Of a stretch of 64,000 nt of DNA, positions 32,701 to 43,803 are shown in pieces. The first letter of the stretch is position 1. Every line of letters begins with the position of its first letter. The notes below the pieces were generated by a model. It was not told where the DNA came from. It worked only from the letters and a program-made list of their open reading frames with translations, and ran no database searches. This stretch comes from Phylloscopus collybita (Eukaryota; Chordata; Aves; Passeriformes; Phylloscopidae): assembly GCA_027886175.1 (NCBI GenBank), contig JAJNNQ010000001.1, positions 10,374,501-10,438,500 on the forward strand. Direction: 5' to 3'. The position numbers and the translations under genes were made by a program.

Positions 32701-35700
32701 ATAGCCCAGAGGATGCTCCAGCTGTGCTGCAACACCTCCCCCTTTCCAAAAATTTCCATCTTGCAAAACTCTGAACGGGTGGTCTGACCTTAATTTGTCT
32801 GAGATAAATAAGATCCTGCCTGCTGCCTCCCGTCTGGAGACATGAAAAGATCCGAGATGAAAGGGAGCCTGATGGAAGTGCTGGGAGCTGAACGTGTCTT
32901 TGCAAGTCAGGCCTTGTTCCGTGAGGGATTTGGGACCACAGGGCTGAGCCCCGGGCTCCCAGGCAGCCCCTGCCTGCCCCGAGTATGTGGCTGTTGGGAG
33001 ACTGAGCAACTGAGCACAAAATCAGCTTTATTTTTCAAAGATGTTAATTTTTAGCTGCAATTTCCTATGGAAAAAAATGTGGTTTCTGTTCTGCATGCCC
33101 ATCCCAGCACCCCAGCGATGAAACCTGTTCCCAATTCCAGAAGAACCTGAAGCAGGTCTGGCAGGGATCTGGTGAGCTCACGAACTGCACGGAGCTCAGG
33201 AGACCTTCCTCCATCAGCAGTGATACTGGGGACACTGGCAGGGGCTGTCAGTCTCTTCAGCACTCAGGGTGTGCTGCCTGTCCCCATTCCTGCAGCCAGC
33301 AGCTCCAGGGCATTGTGTTGGTGGCACCTTTGTCCATGAGTGCTGAGTGTCCTGGTGGGGCTGGTGGCCTCCAGTGTGCTCTGACAAAGCCAGGTTGTGC
33401 TCCAGGAGGTCTGGGCTTCAGGCACTTCCCTCCTCCTGGCACAAAGGCTCTGTCCAGGGTCTGTGGGGACAGACCTGGCTTGGTGAGTTGAGGATGCCAC
33501 TGCTGAGGATTTCAGGAGGCAGCTGTGACAGAGAACATCCCAATTTCCAGAGCAGTCCTTGGGCTGATGGAAGACAGAGGAATCTCTGGCCACCCTGGAC
33601 TGTGTTTCTTTTGCTCCTGAGGTTTGCTGCTCTTGGAGGGGCTGCGGATGCTGGAGTTACAAGGATCTTCCTGCTCCGGGACAAACGGGACAGGCTTGGT
33701 GCGGATGCTGCTGCCTCAGCGCGGGAGCTGCTCTGTGCCAGGGGGTCTCGCTGTGCCGCGTGATCCCCCCGCCCTGGGAAGGGCTGGAAGGGGCCCCTTA
33801 TCTCGTCCCTGCAGGCTGGGCATGAAGGTGGTGGAGGAAGGGGCCGGGCGGGAGCCGGGAGTGAGCCCGGAGAGGCCCTTTCCATCCGCTGGGGGCGGCC
33901 CCTGCCAAAGCAAACTGCCCTGACAATGGCTGTTGTTCTTAACAGAGTTGTGTTTGCACGGCTTTATCCTGTGCTGGGGCTCCGGGGGCACAGCAGCCCC
34001 CCGGGCACAAAGCTGGAGGGCAGGGCTCGGCTCCTGCAGCACAGCACCTCCTCTCCTCAGCTGGACCCGGCTGGGCTGTGTCCGAGGCAGTGTCCCCCCT
34101 CGAGCAGCACGAAGCCACCAGACACAGTGATGTGGTGTGATGGTGATGTGTCTCTCTCTCTTCCCCTGCAGTGAATCCCTGTTGCTATTTCCCCTGCCAG
34201 AACCAAGGGGTGTGTGTGAGGGTCGGCCTGAGAGGATACGAGTGTGACTGCACACGGACAGGGCATTACGGGGTCAACTGCACCTCCCGTAAGTGCCTCT
34301 CCCTGGGATCTGGCACCCGTGGGTGCTGGGGCAGCACTGCCCACAGCACTCACTGACAGCAGGTGTGGCTGGGCTGGCTCCTCAGCACGGGGAGTGACTG
34401 GTGTGTTTCCCCCAGCTGAATTCTGGACACGTCTCCACAACCTGCTGAAGCCCAGTCCTGCCTTCTACCACTTCATCCTCACTCACTTCAAGTGGTTTTG
34501 GGACATTATCAACAGCACCTTCATCAGGGACACGCTCATGAGGCTCGTGCTGACAGGTGAGGGGTTGGAGAGGGGCTCCAGCAGGACTCCAGAAGCCCCT
34601 GGCATGGACAGATACAGGGGTGGGGGTAGCAGGGCTGCAGCAATGCTGAGCAGCTCCTTTGAGCAGAGTGGGCATCTCACCTCACCAGGACAGACAGAAG
34701 GTTGTCACCCTGTCCCTCCATCACCCTGTCACACTGTCACTGTGCCTAGGGGGGCGGCCCAGCCTGATTGCAGTGGGGTGTAGGGGTCCCCAGCACTGTG
34801 CCAAGCTGCCAGCTGGCTGGAAAACATGAGCAGTTCTTGGCATGCTGCACTCCCCGGGCCAAGGAGCTCTTTCACAGCTGCACAGAAAGCAGGCTGTGGA
34901 AATATGGCCCTTGTTACTCATGTCCCTATATTCATCACTTTGCATAAATATTTAGGTTCCAGCCCTTGGAGCCGTAGTGACACACTCACAAGGCTCCGGC
35001 TGTTGGCTTCACCATTTCTATGGGTTTGTCATCTCATTCATCATCCAAGAATCCACTTAGCACATTAGCAGGAGCCCTCCTTTTCTGCAGGGAATTGCAG
35101 CCTTTAAAAGGCTCACAGCAAAGCCCAGGACACCCACGTGCCTCCACTGCTGGTACCCTTCTGGGTTTTGGGGTGCCGGGGGGTGTCTGGCAGCGCAGAG
35201 CAGGCGGGCAGAGGCAGAGCCTGAGGGTTGCTGCCTCAAGCCCCACAGTGGTGATCCCCCTCTCTCCTTTCAGTTCGTGCCAATCTCATCCCCAGCCCCC
35301 CCACTTTCAACTCTGACTATGGCTACATCAGCTGGGAGGCCTATGCCAACGTCAGCTACTACACCCGCGTCCTCCCGCCCGTGCCGGACGACTGCCCCAC
35401 GCCCATGGGCACCAAAGGTATGTGCCTGGTCCAGGAGACCCACACCCTGAGTGTTTCCCACCCAGCCATGGCCAAGTTTTGCTGCCATGGACACATCTGC
35501 AAGGCACCATTGGCAGTGCCATGTGCTATCACTGTCCTGCCCAGGCTGGCTCTGCAGCAGGAGGAGTTTGATGGCATCCAGATTGCTGCTGGGACAGCTC
35601 AGGCTGAGCTGCTGGGACATGTCATGGCCTGTGTGAGGGCTGCAAGGTGTCTGTGCAGATGAGTCTGTGCCTGATGCTGCAGCAGACACCACCAGCAGTG

Positions 35701-38686
35701 CTGCAGAAAACACCAGTATACCCAGCTGGATTGGCACTGGGCATCTGCCCTCAACTTCTATCCTTTGCAGGGAAGCTGCAGCTCCCTGATCCCCAGCTCC
35801 TGGCAGAGAGGTTCCTGCTGAGGCAGAAGTTTGAAGCTGATCCCCGAGGCACCAACATGATGTTTGCCTTCTTCGCCCAGCATTTCACCCACCAGTTCTT
35901 CAAGACATCTGGGAAGATGGGACGTGGCTTCACCAAGGCGCTGGGGCACGGGGTGAGGGCATGGGGCAGCGGGAGCGAGGGGTGCTGGGGGTCCCTGTCC
36001 CTCTGGGAACAGCCTCGATGTCCTGCTCTCCACAGGTGGACCTGGGACATCTGTACGGGGACAACCTGCAGCGGCAGCACCAGCTGCGGCTCTTCCGAGA
36101 TGGGAAGCTGAAATTCCAGGTACCACCCAGCAAAACTGAAACACAACCCTGTGAGCCAGGATTGTTTGAAGCCCATGTTCCTCTGGCAGCTCTTGGGAGA
36201 CCCCAGCCCTGATGCTCTGGGTAGCTGCTGGCCAGGGGGCAATCTTTGGGGTGCAGCTGCTCTGATGGCAGCAGGTGTTTGGGGCTGTATGAGGGAGGTG
36301 TTCCCGTTCCACTCCCCTCTTGCAGGAGAGCAGATGTGGTGCCCTTAGAGAGGGCATCCCCTGGCTGGACAGGCTTTTACTGGGGATGTTTTTGTCCCCT
36401 CTGCCCTTTCTGCCCTCTCGCTGTTGTGTCCGCAGGTGGTGAATGGAGAGGTGTACCCGCCCATGGTGACCGAGGCTCCGGTTCACATGGTGTACCCGTC
36501 GGGCGTGCCCAAGGAGCAGCAGCTGGCCGTGGGGCAGGAGGTGTTCGGGCTGCTGCCGGGGCTCTGCGTGTACGCCACGCTCTGGCTGCGCGAGCACAAC
36601 CGCGTCTGCGACCTGCTCAAGCGGGACCACCCCACCTGGAGTGACGAGCAGCTCTTCCAGACAGCGCGGCTCATCCTCATCGGTGAGGAACCGGCACCGT
36701 CCTGTCCCGCCCCGCCCTGGGTGGCCCCCAAGGATTCACATGCTGGCCAGCCTCTTCTTGAGGGTACTGGCCAAACTGCCTTTGAGGCAGCTCCTCTGGC
36801 ATCCTATTGGGAATCATTTGTTTTGGTCCCTATAGCAAAAGGTTGGCTTTGGTCCATCAAAGATGGTGGTGGATGTCTGCTGTGGGAGATGTGGGTAACA
36901 CCTCAGGTGCAGAGCTGGTGGCTCCTGCTGCTGCCAGCTGCTTCTTTTCTCCTGCCCAGGGGAGACCATTAAGATCGTTGTTGAAGACTACGTCCAGCAC
37001 CTCAGTGGGTACTACCTGAGCCTCAAGTTCGACCCCGAGCTGTTGTTTGGGTCGCAGTTCCAGTACCGGAATCGCATCGCCGTGGAGTTCAACCAGCTCT
37101 ATCACTGGCACGGGCTGATGCCCGACTCCTTCATCATCCAGGGACAAGAGTACAGCTACGAGCAGTTCCTCTACAACACCTCCATGCTCATGGACTACGG
37201 CGTGGAGGCACTGGTGGAGTCCTTTTCCAAGCAGGTAGCAGGAAGGGTAAGGTCCTGCTCTGCCCTCCCCAGGAGGGACACTCGTGCAGCGGGGCACATG
37301 TCACACCGAGTCTGCCCAGGGAGCACCTGATGGGCACATCAGGAGTCCTCCCCACCAGCACCGTGGCAAGGCTGGCCCTGGCAGCCCCCGTGCTCTGTAG
37401 TAAACATGCCGGTGACGCCAGGAGGCCGGGATCTCCCCGCCCGGCAGTGCAGCAGCCTCTGGCACTGTTCTTTGCTGCCATCGCATGGATGTTTTCTTCC
37501 AAGCGATTGCAGCTCCATTCCTGACCCTCTTTGCTTGTGCCAAGTAGCCCAGCTGAGGCTGAACCTGAGGCCCTTTGAGCATTTGGGTTCTCCCAGCGAG
37601 CCTGAAATCTCTCTTATCCTCTCCTGCCCTGTGCCCTGCCCTGGGGACAGGGCTGATCTCACCAGTTGCTCTACAGCTGGTTTTTGCACTGTCCCCTGGC
37701 TGCCCCTCCTCTTGCTGCTGCAATGATGTGCTGGTGTCCACAACACAAGCCCAGGACACGGATGCTTTAGTGTGGTGGCCCTCTGGAGCTGCTGCTGGTG
37801 CTGCCTTGTGCCTGACGTGTGCTCCTCCTTGTGCTCTCCCCTCCAGATCGGCGGGGGACAGACCATCAACGCCAATGTCTTGCACGTGGCTGTTGGGGTC
37901 ATCAAGGAGTCCCGGCAGCTGAGGCTCCAGCCCTTCAATGAGTATAGGAAAAGGTTTGGCATGAAGCCTTACAAGTCCTTCCAGGAGCTGACAGGTAGGG
38001 CTGCAGTGCTGCTCCTGGGGCTTTGCTGGGGCGGGGCAGGTGCTCTGTGCCCGTGGGTGAGTACGAGGCCATGAGCTGCCCCTCTGCCACTGGGCTTGCC
38101 CAGCACAGCAGCTGCTCCTGCCCATCCCAGCCCTGCCTGCTCATGGCTCCACAGTGGGCAGACTGGGCTGATGCAGGGGATGCAGGGTTCCTCCCTCCTG
38201 GGGGCTGGAGGACTGGTCCCTAGCCTGGAAGTCAGGCTTGCCACTGCCTATGAGGGAGCCACCCTCCCTTTGCCAGTCCTTGCCAGGTGTGATTCTCTTG
38301 CTAAAGCACTCTGTTGTTCACTTGGTGCAGGAGAGGAAGAGAAGGCAGCAGAGCTGGAAGAGCTGTATGGAGACATTGATGCTCTGGAATTTTACCCAGG
38401 CTTGCTGCTCGAGAAACCCCAACCCAATGGCATTTTTGGGGAAAGCATGGTGGAGATCGGAGCTCCATTTTCCCTGAAGGGGCTTTTTGGAAACCCCATC
38501 TGCTCCCCAGAGTACTGGAAACCCAGTACATTTGGTGGAGCAGCTGGCTTTGAGATCGTTAAGACGGCATCCCTGGAGAAGCTCGTGTGCCTCAATGTGA
38601 AGAAGTGCCCGTACGTGGCGTTCCACGTGCCCGATGCTGCGGAGCACGGCAGCCCTCGGGCTGCTGCATCATCCACAGAGCTCTAG
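28973..38686 (+). CDS. PTGS1: PTGS1, prostaglandin G/H synthase 1 (cyclooxygenase-1), complete
   Basis: Converts arachidonate to PGG2 and then PGH2 on the lumenal face of ER and nuclear membranes. Exons are 28973-29081, 34172-34288, 34416-34556, 35274-35417, 35771-35952, 36036-36119, 36436-36682, 36960-37246, 37847-37994 and 38331-38686 (1815 nt, 604 aa). In order: signal peptide (aa 1 to about 32), EGF-like domain (38-75), membrane-binding helices (77-122), haem peroxidase/cyclooxygenase domain, and C-terminal STEL retention signal. With a constant +4 offset to ovine numbering, Arg120, distal His207, catalytic Tyr385, proximal His388 and aspirin-acetylated Ser530 are all present (R124, H211, Y389, H392, S534). 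N-glycosylation sequons include NVS and NTS. Lack of the C-terminal insert of COX-2 and the STEL end identify COX-1. Odd points: Val at 523, Gln at 513, Gly at 389, and the whole signal peptide in one exon. Confidence 0.97.
29082..34171 (+). other. PTGS1 intron 1, 5.1 kb
   Basis: The largest PTGS1 intron. It begins within the CpG island. A stretch at about 31020-31330 with TTTCATTATG, ATATGCAT and CCTAATTAG motifs looks like a candidate enhancer, and a short CTG run lies near 31858-31872. No further coding exon or recognisable transposon is seen. Confidence 0.55.
37247..37846 (+). other. PTGS1 intron, 600 bp
   Basis: The intron lies between the exons carrying Tyr385/His388 and residue 434. 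I see nothing in it that resembles an exon, repeat or RNA. Confidence 0.6.
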
Positions 38687-39826
38687 CAGGGGTGACCTGC
38701 CCAGGTAGGGACTGTCCCTGCCCTGGTGCAGGCTGAGCTGAGCTCCCAGCCTGGTGCTGAGCATCCTGTTCCTTCCTACAGCCAGCGGTGGGGATACAGG
38801 AACCTGCCACCCCCGTGCCAAACGGAAGCAGGACAGGACATGGTCCCACCCTGGGTGTCCTCCATGCCAGCCCCTTGGGAGAGGCTGCTCCCTGCTCTCT
38901 GAAAAACTCAAGTGCCTCGGGAGCGTGGCTGCCAGCTCTGTCCTCAGCAGACTCAGTTCTCTTGATAGTGAATACCTTGCACAAAACAGCTTTGGAGTTC
39001 CCCAGGGACACTCTGGACTCCCCAGTGCTTTGTCACCTTCAATCCCTGCTGCCTCCCAGCACCAGGCCACCAGCAGCCCCTCTTCCAGAGGGGTCATATC
39101 CACATTATGCCTGAAAATCATTTTCAGAATTAGTGAAAAATATAAGACTGGAGAAACTTCATTTTAGTTAACTGGCTAGCACTGACTTAATTCTTACTCA
39201 CTAGGAGTCCAGTTTTTCTTTACACAACATCTAATTCCAGTAGAGACTCTCCTTCCTGATCAGAACAGGAGCCCAGAACCCAGGGAGCATTCCCTCCTCC
39301 CCTGCTGCACCTGGTGAAGCTGCCTGAGGGATGCAGAGAAGGTGGCAGCACGCAGAGGGAGGGGGAGGACACAGTGTTTGTACTGCCCAGTGGTGGCTGA
39401 GCTTGCAGTAGAAGCCTGTTCTGATCCAATTCTCCTGCAACAGCCTGCCCAGCACACATGCACAGCTGGGAGAAGGAACCAAAGCAGTGTCTCTCCTGGA
39501 GGAGACCAGAGAGAAGCATGAGGTCAGATCCCCACACCCTCCTGTGTCATGCTGGTTTGGACCCTGTCTGCCAACCCAGGGCTGCTCAGAGTGAGATGCT
39601 ACCTCTGTGCACAAGGGGATGGAGTCCCTTCCATCCCCAAATCATCACCCTTCTCTGCACTAACAGCTCAGCAAACACATCCTCACAGCACACAGCCTGC
39701 TTCTGTCCTCCTAAAACACACCTCAGTCCTTACCCAGCCCAGCCACATGGTAGCTGGCAGCCACTGTCACTGGCCTTGATCCCCATCAGATCCTGGTTAA
39801 GCTCCAGGAAAAAGGATATTTAAAAT

Positions 39827-39832
39827 AATAAA
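39827..39832 (+). terminator. PTGS1: Likely PTGS1 polyadenylation signal
   Basis: AATAAA about 1.14 kb after the PTGS1 stop codon; another AATAAA follows at 39908-39913 and either or both may be used. The interval 38687 to about 39850 is therefore the likely 3'UTR. Choice of site is inferred from motif alone. Confidence 0.55.
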
Positions 39833-39929
39833 CGATTTTAAAAACTCCTCTATTTCTGGCTGTGCTCACCAGCATTGTGCTGGGTCATTGCTGACTGCAC
39901 CTTAAGCAATAAATGAGGCAATCACCCCC

Positions 39930-42900
39930 CCTTAGATGCTTCCAGGGGGGCTCTGAGTGTCCTGAGACTGTTTGAACTTTGCTCCCCTCTGGCCCCAGCC
40001 CCGTGCTGCTGCAATGCCACTGTTCAGAGTGTTTGGACAATGTTCTCAGGCACAGGGTGGGATTGTTGGGGTTGTCCTGGCCAGGAGCTGGACTGTGATG
40101 ATGTTTGTGGGTCTCTTCCAGTTCAGGATATTCTGTAATTCCATGGTGACACAGTGCTTAGACCAACATTGTGTATTTCTATCACATAAAAACTATCCAC
40201 ACATTCATCTGGCTGCCTGGCTGTTTTGTAGACATGAAATAGCCACAGTCTGAGAGACAGCATGCAGCTGCAGCTCCTTCCTGTGCTGTCCTGGAGGGGA
40301 GCACTCCTGAGCCTCTGCTCCATCCAGCAGGATTCCCAGGGAGATGTTACAGGAATTTTAAACTAGGGAGGTTTAAAGGGCTGGTGCCTTGGCAGGGATG
40401 TGGTAGAACATCATAGCAAGGGAATATCTGCAAACACAGACTCCCAAGGCATGAGCCTTCTCACTCACTCTCTTTAGCCCTTCAGAAATGGGATGCTACT
40501 ACCAGGATATCGTCTGGATTTTAGTTTCCTATGGGATGTGGGGAGGCAGAGAGGCCAACATGACCCCTGAAGGCACAGCAGGCAGCTTCACCTGCTCTGT
40601 GCTCCCCTGGGCTCCCCTGACCAGTCCTGGCACATGGACAGCCCAGTGCTCGCACTCCCACCATGTCGTGCAGCGGTGCTGAGCAGCAATCCCAGAGGAG
40701 GAGTCGCTCCTTCCCCGCCCACACGTGCCTCCAGCCAGCCCAGCACACCGCCAGCTGTGCGTGTGACCGCCCTTCCCGGCCAGGAGCTGCTCCAGCCCCG
40801 AGCATCCCTCCCATCCAGCTGGGGAGAGGCACGAGCTCGGCTCGTTTCAGTTAAACCACAAACATCCTGTGCGTGCTGGTGGCTATCGCCGGCTGCCAGC
40901 GCTGCAGTGGGGCCGGCCGATAACTGCACCGAGAGCAGCCTGGGGGCTCTCTGCCACCAAGCAATGCGCCCCTGGGCTCGGCTGAGCCACCACTGGCAAA
41001 CCTGGCACCAACCAGTCCAGTCCAGCAAAGCATCTCTTCCCTGCTGGCAGGAAAAGCTTTGAAATCGTTCTTTGAAGGACCAACAGGTACCAACCCCAGG
41101 CACAGCATCCAACACACTACTGAAATCTCCCCCAGGAGCCCGGGCACGCACAGCCCCGCACACACAGCTTCCCCCAGCCCAGCTCTTCTGTTTTCTGTGC
41201 TGCTTTTGCAGCCATGGCAGTGTTTGCATCCTCACATGGTGGTGTTTGGTGTGGCCACCAGCATCACCCAACCACAGCACAAACTCCCTGCTGTGCTCTG
41301 GGGCTGGTGCAGAGGAGAGCACTGCCAGAACCACCCTCTATCTGAGCTCCTGGTAAACACAGCTCGTAGGATACTCTCTGTATTTTTAAGCAGGCCTCTG
41401 AGGAGCCCAGCTGTGGCTTGCCTGCGGTGGGGATGGACAGGGACAGGAGGATGGGGTTGCCTGGGTTCCCACAGCAACAATGAAAACATCCATCTGGGGT
41501 TGTGCGGCCTCAGAGGCCAGACTGACTGAGTAGAAGGAGAAAAGCCATCCCCTGTTGGAGGGAGTCTCCAGACTCTCCCAGCAGGCCCCTCTGCTGCAGG
41601 AGTCAGGCCAGTGACTGCAAACCTTGTTTGGATTTTCAGCAAAGGCGTATTTTGAACATTTTACAAAGAAGAGGCAGATGGGAGGCCAGAAAAACTCAAG
41701 AGTAATCTTTTCTTTGCTAAATCTTGTCCTGCACTGCCTGGCACCCATGCTGGCAGCACAATTAAATGTCCCATGTTGATCTCATCCTGGGATTTCACTC
41801 CTGCCCTAAGCAACCATCCGTGCTTCCTTGTGCACTCCCATTCCGTGCCCAGACTCTGCTGTTTGCACTGGAACACCATCAACTCTGAGCAAAGCCAGGT
41901 GATGCCACGAGGGCCTGTATTACCCTGGCTCCTGGCTGCCTCCCTGCACTGCACTGCTCCTTCCAAAACAAAACATTTCCCAGAGGCAGCACACCTACCT
42001 GACAAGTGCTTCTTCAACTCCTATTTATAGAACTCCTTGAAAATTCAGCTTCGAGAAAGGGCAAAAGCAGCAGCAGCTTTTTCCCAGCTCAGCCTCCTCT
42101 CCCTGCTCACAGCTGTGTGGCCTGTGCATGAAGGAACAGCAGGGTTAGGGCACAGCTCCTCTCCCCTCATTCCTCTGTGCTTGTTATATTCTTCCAGATC
42201 AATGATTAATTGGATTTTTTTTCTTCTCCTTTTTTTGCTACTGGCATTGCAAAGCACCTCTCCCATACCTGAGCACAGGAGGTCCCTCAGCAGGAGTCAC
42301 CTTGCTCCAGGCCATTGGACACAGAGCAGCAGGAGAGGGTTTGATCCTGTTACAGTTTTGCTGCCATAGGGGCAAAAAAAAAAGCACTTTATAAAAATAA
42401 AACTTCAAAGCAACTCAAGCAGACAGCTCTGCCTTGATCCCCCCTCCAAGACAGGTTTTATGATGATGCTAAAATGCAGCCTGTCTGCACAAGAGACTTC
42501 ACTGAATTTCATCCTGGATACGAGTTATAGTTACTTTGATATTTTCCTTAAATGTGCTGATATCCACACTCAATGATTCAATTTCATATAACTTACTTAG
42601 GGTTTTTTTCTGCAATTCTCAGATGAAAAGAAATAATCTCTCACCACATTTGAAAACCTGGATTTCTGCCAGTTTCCTTAAAACAGCTACAATCTGTGCC
42701 AACTCAGTCATTTTAAATTAGATTATTTATTTTTCTGCTCATACTACTTTTTAAAACACAGTTTAAATAGATACAGTTAGAAATTCTCCTTTTTCTAGCC
42801 CAAAATCCATTCTTATTAAGATCCTATTAAGATCCACAGACACATCTGCAATTCTTCCCGGTGTTCCAAAGTGCTTTACATAAAAATTGCAATTAACTTT

Positions 42901-43460
42901 AATCATTAAACATGGCATTACATCGGGTCATGTATTTAAGTAATGATAGTCTACTTACTACTACTGAAGGCAGACAGAAAAGAACTTTAGCACTGGTTTA
43001 GTAACTTCAGCAAGAGATGAAATTCTGAGGTTATTCAAGTCCTAATTCTGCATTTTGCCAACAAAATTCTCCTTGCTGCTGTTCAGCACACGTTGGAAGC
43101 CTTTGTAGCAGACAGTCTCTCTGAAGAGGCAGAGCTCATTTTCTGATCAAGCGACTACTATGAACTCCAAGGATGGGTATTTTAAAACCCAAGAATGTAT
43201 TAAGAGCTGTAATTGCATTTATGTCTCAGGGAAGGTTAACTGAAGAAGAACTCTCTCCAGGCTGAAAAGCAATTTTCAGGATGAAGCCAGGGGTTGTCAT
43301 TATTTGTAAGCAAGAAAGGAACAAAAATTTAAGGCCAAGTGTTAGAACAAGATACTCCCAGGAAGGAGACTGGAAATTGTGGAATGGAATGTGGGACCTC
43401 ACACTTTTGACTGGAGCAGTTCAGCACCAGGTTAGTAAGTCTTGAATTTTAAAAACTCTT
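39930..43460. other. PTGS1-PDCL intergenic region; no gene supported
   Basis: Contains one CR1 tail at the left end (about 40010-40150) and otherwise unremarkable DNA, turning AT-rich from about 42360. No seven-transmembrane olfactory-receptor frame is present on either strand; the longest frame is a 248-codon chance ORF. In humans this position holds a cluster of OR1/OR5 genes. Confidence 0.65.
40010..40150 (+). mobile_element. CR1 LINE 3'-tail fragment
   Basis: Reads like the last ~130 bp of an avian CR1: GTGTTTGGACAATGTTCTCA, GGGTGGGATTGTTGGGGTTG, CCAGGAGCTGGACT, GGGTCTCTTCCAGTTCAGGA and TATTCTGTAATTCCATGG. It is diverged and strongly 5'-truncated. Recognised from memory; RepeatMasker would confirm. 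Confidence 0.8.
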
Positions 43461-43469
43461 AAAAACTCC

Positions 43470-43475
43470 TTTATT
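43470..43475 (-). terminator. PDCL: Candidate PDCL polyadenylation signal
   Basis: TTTATT on the plus strand is AATAAA on the PDCL strand, about 330 bp after the stop codon. A second minus-strand AATAAA lies further on (42726-42731), so a longer 3'UTR is possible. Confidence 0.5.
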
Positions 43476-43803
43476 TGCAGTCTCAGTTCTTGTCTTATGG
43501 AGTTGGTGGCCACATCTCAATTGAAACGTGCAAGGACCCTGAGACACGACGACAGACTGAATCGTGTTAGAACTTCGTGGCAAGTAAAACACATTTGAAT
43601 TGCATAGAAATGAGACTGTTTTAGTTGAAGATATGGAATTAATTTAAGAAAATGTTAGGAACTCGTTGTTATTTTTAATGAGCAAAAGTCAAAGTGCATG
43701 AAGGGGAGGAATACATATCCACATGACGGAGGAGAGAGAACAATCCCTAGCACAAGAACATCCCACAGCACAACTACACCTACGGGCCCTTGGCATAAAT
43801 GCC

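Noticed and set aside
40588..41334. 248-codon minus-strand frame in the PTGS1-PDCL gap, checked as a possible olfactory receptor
   Set aside because: It has no seven-transmembrane pattern and none of the usual receptor motifs. Its composition matches the surrounding DNA.
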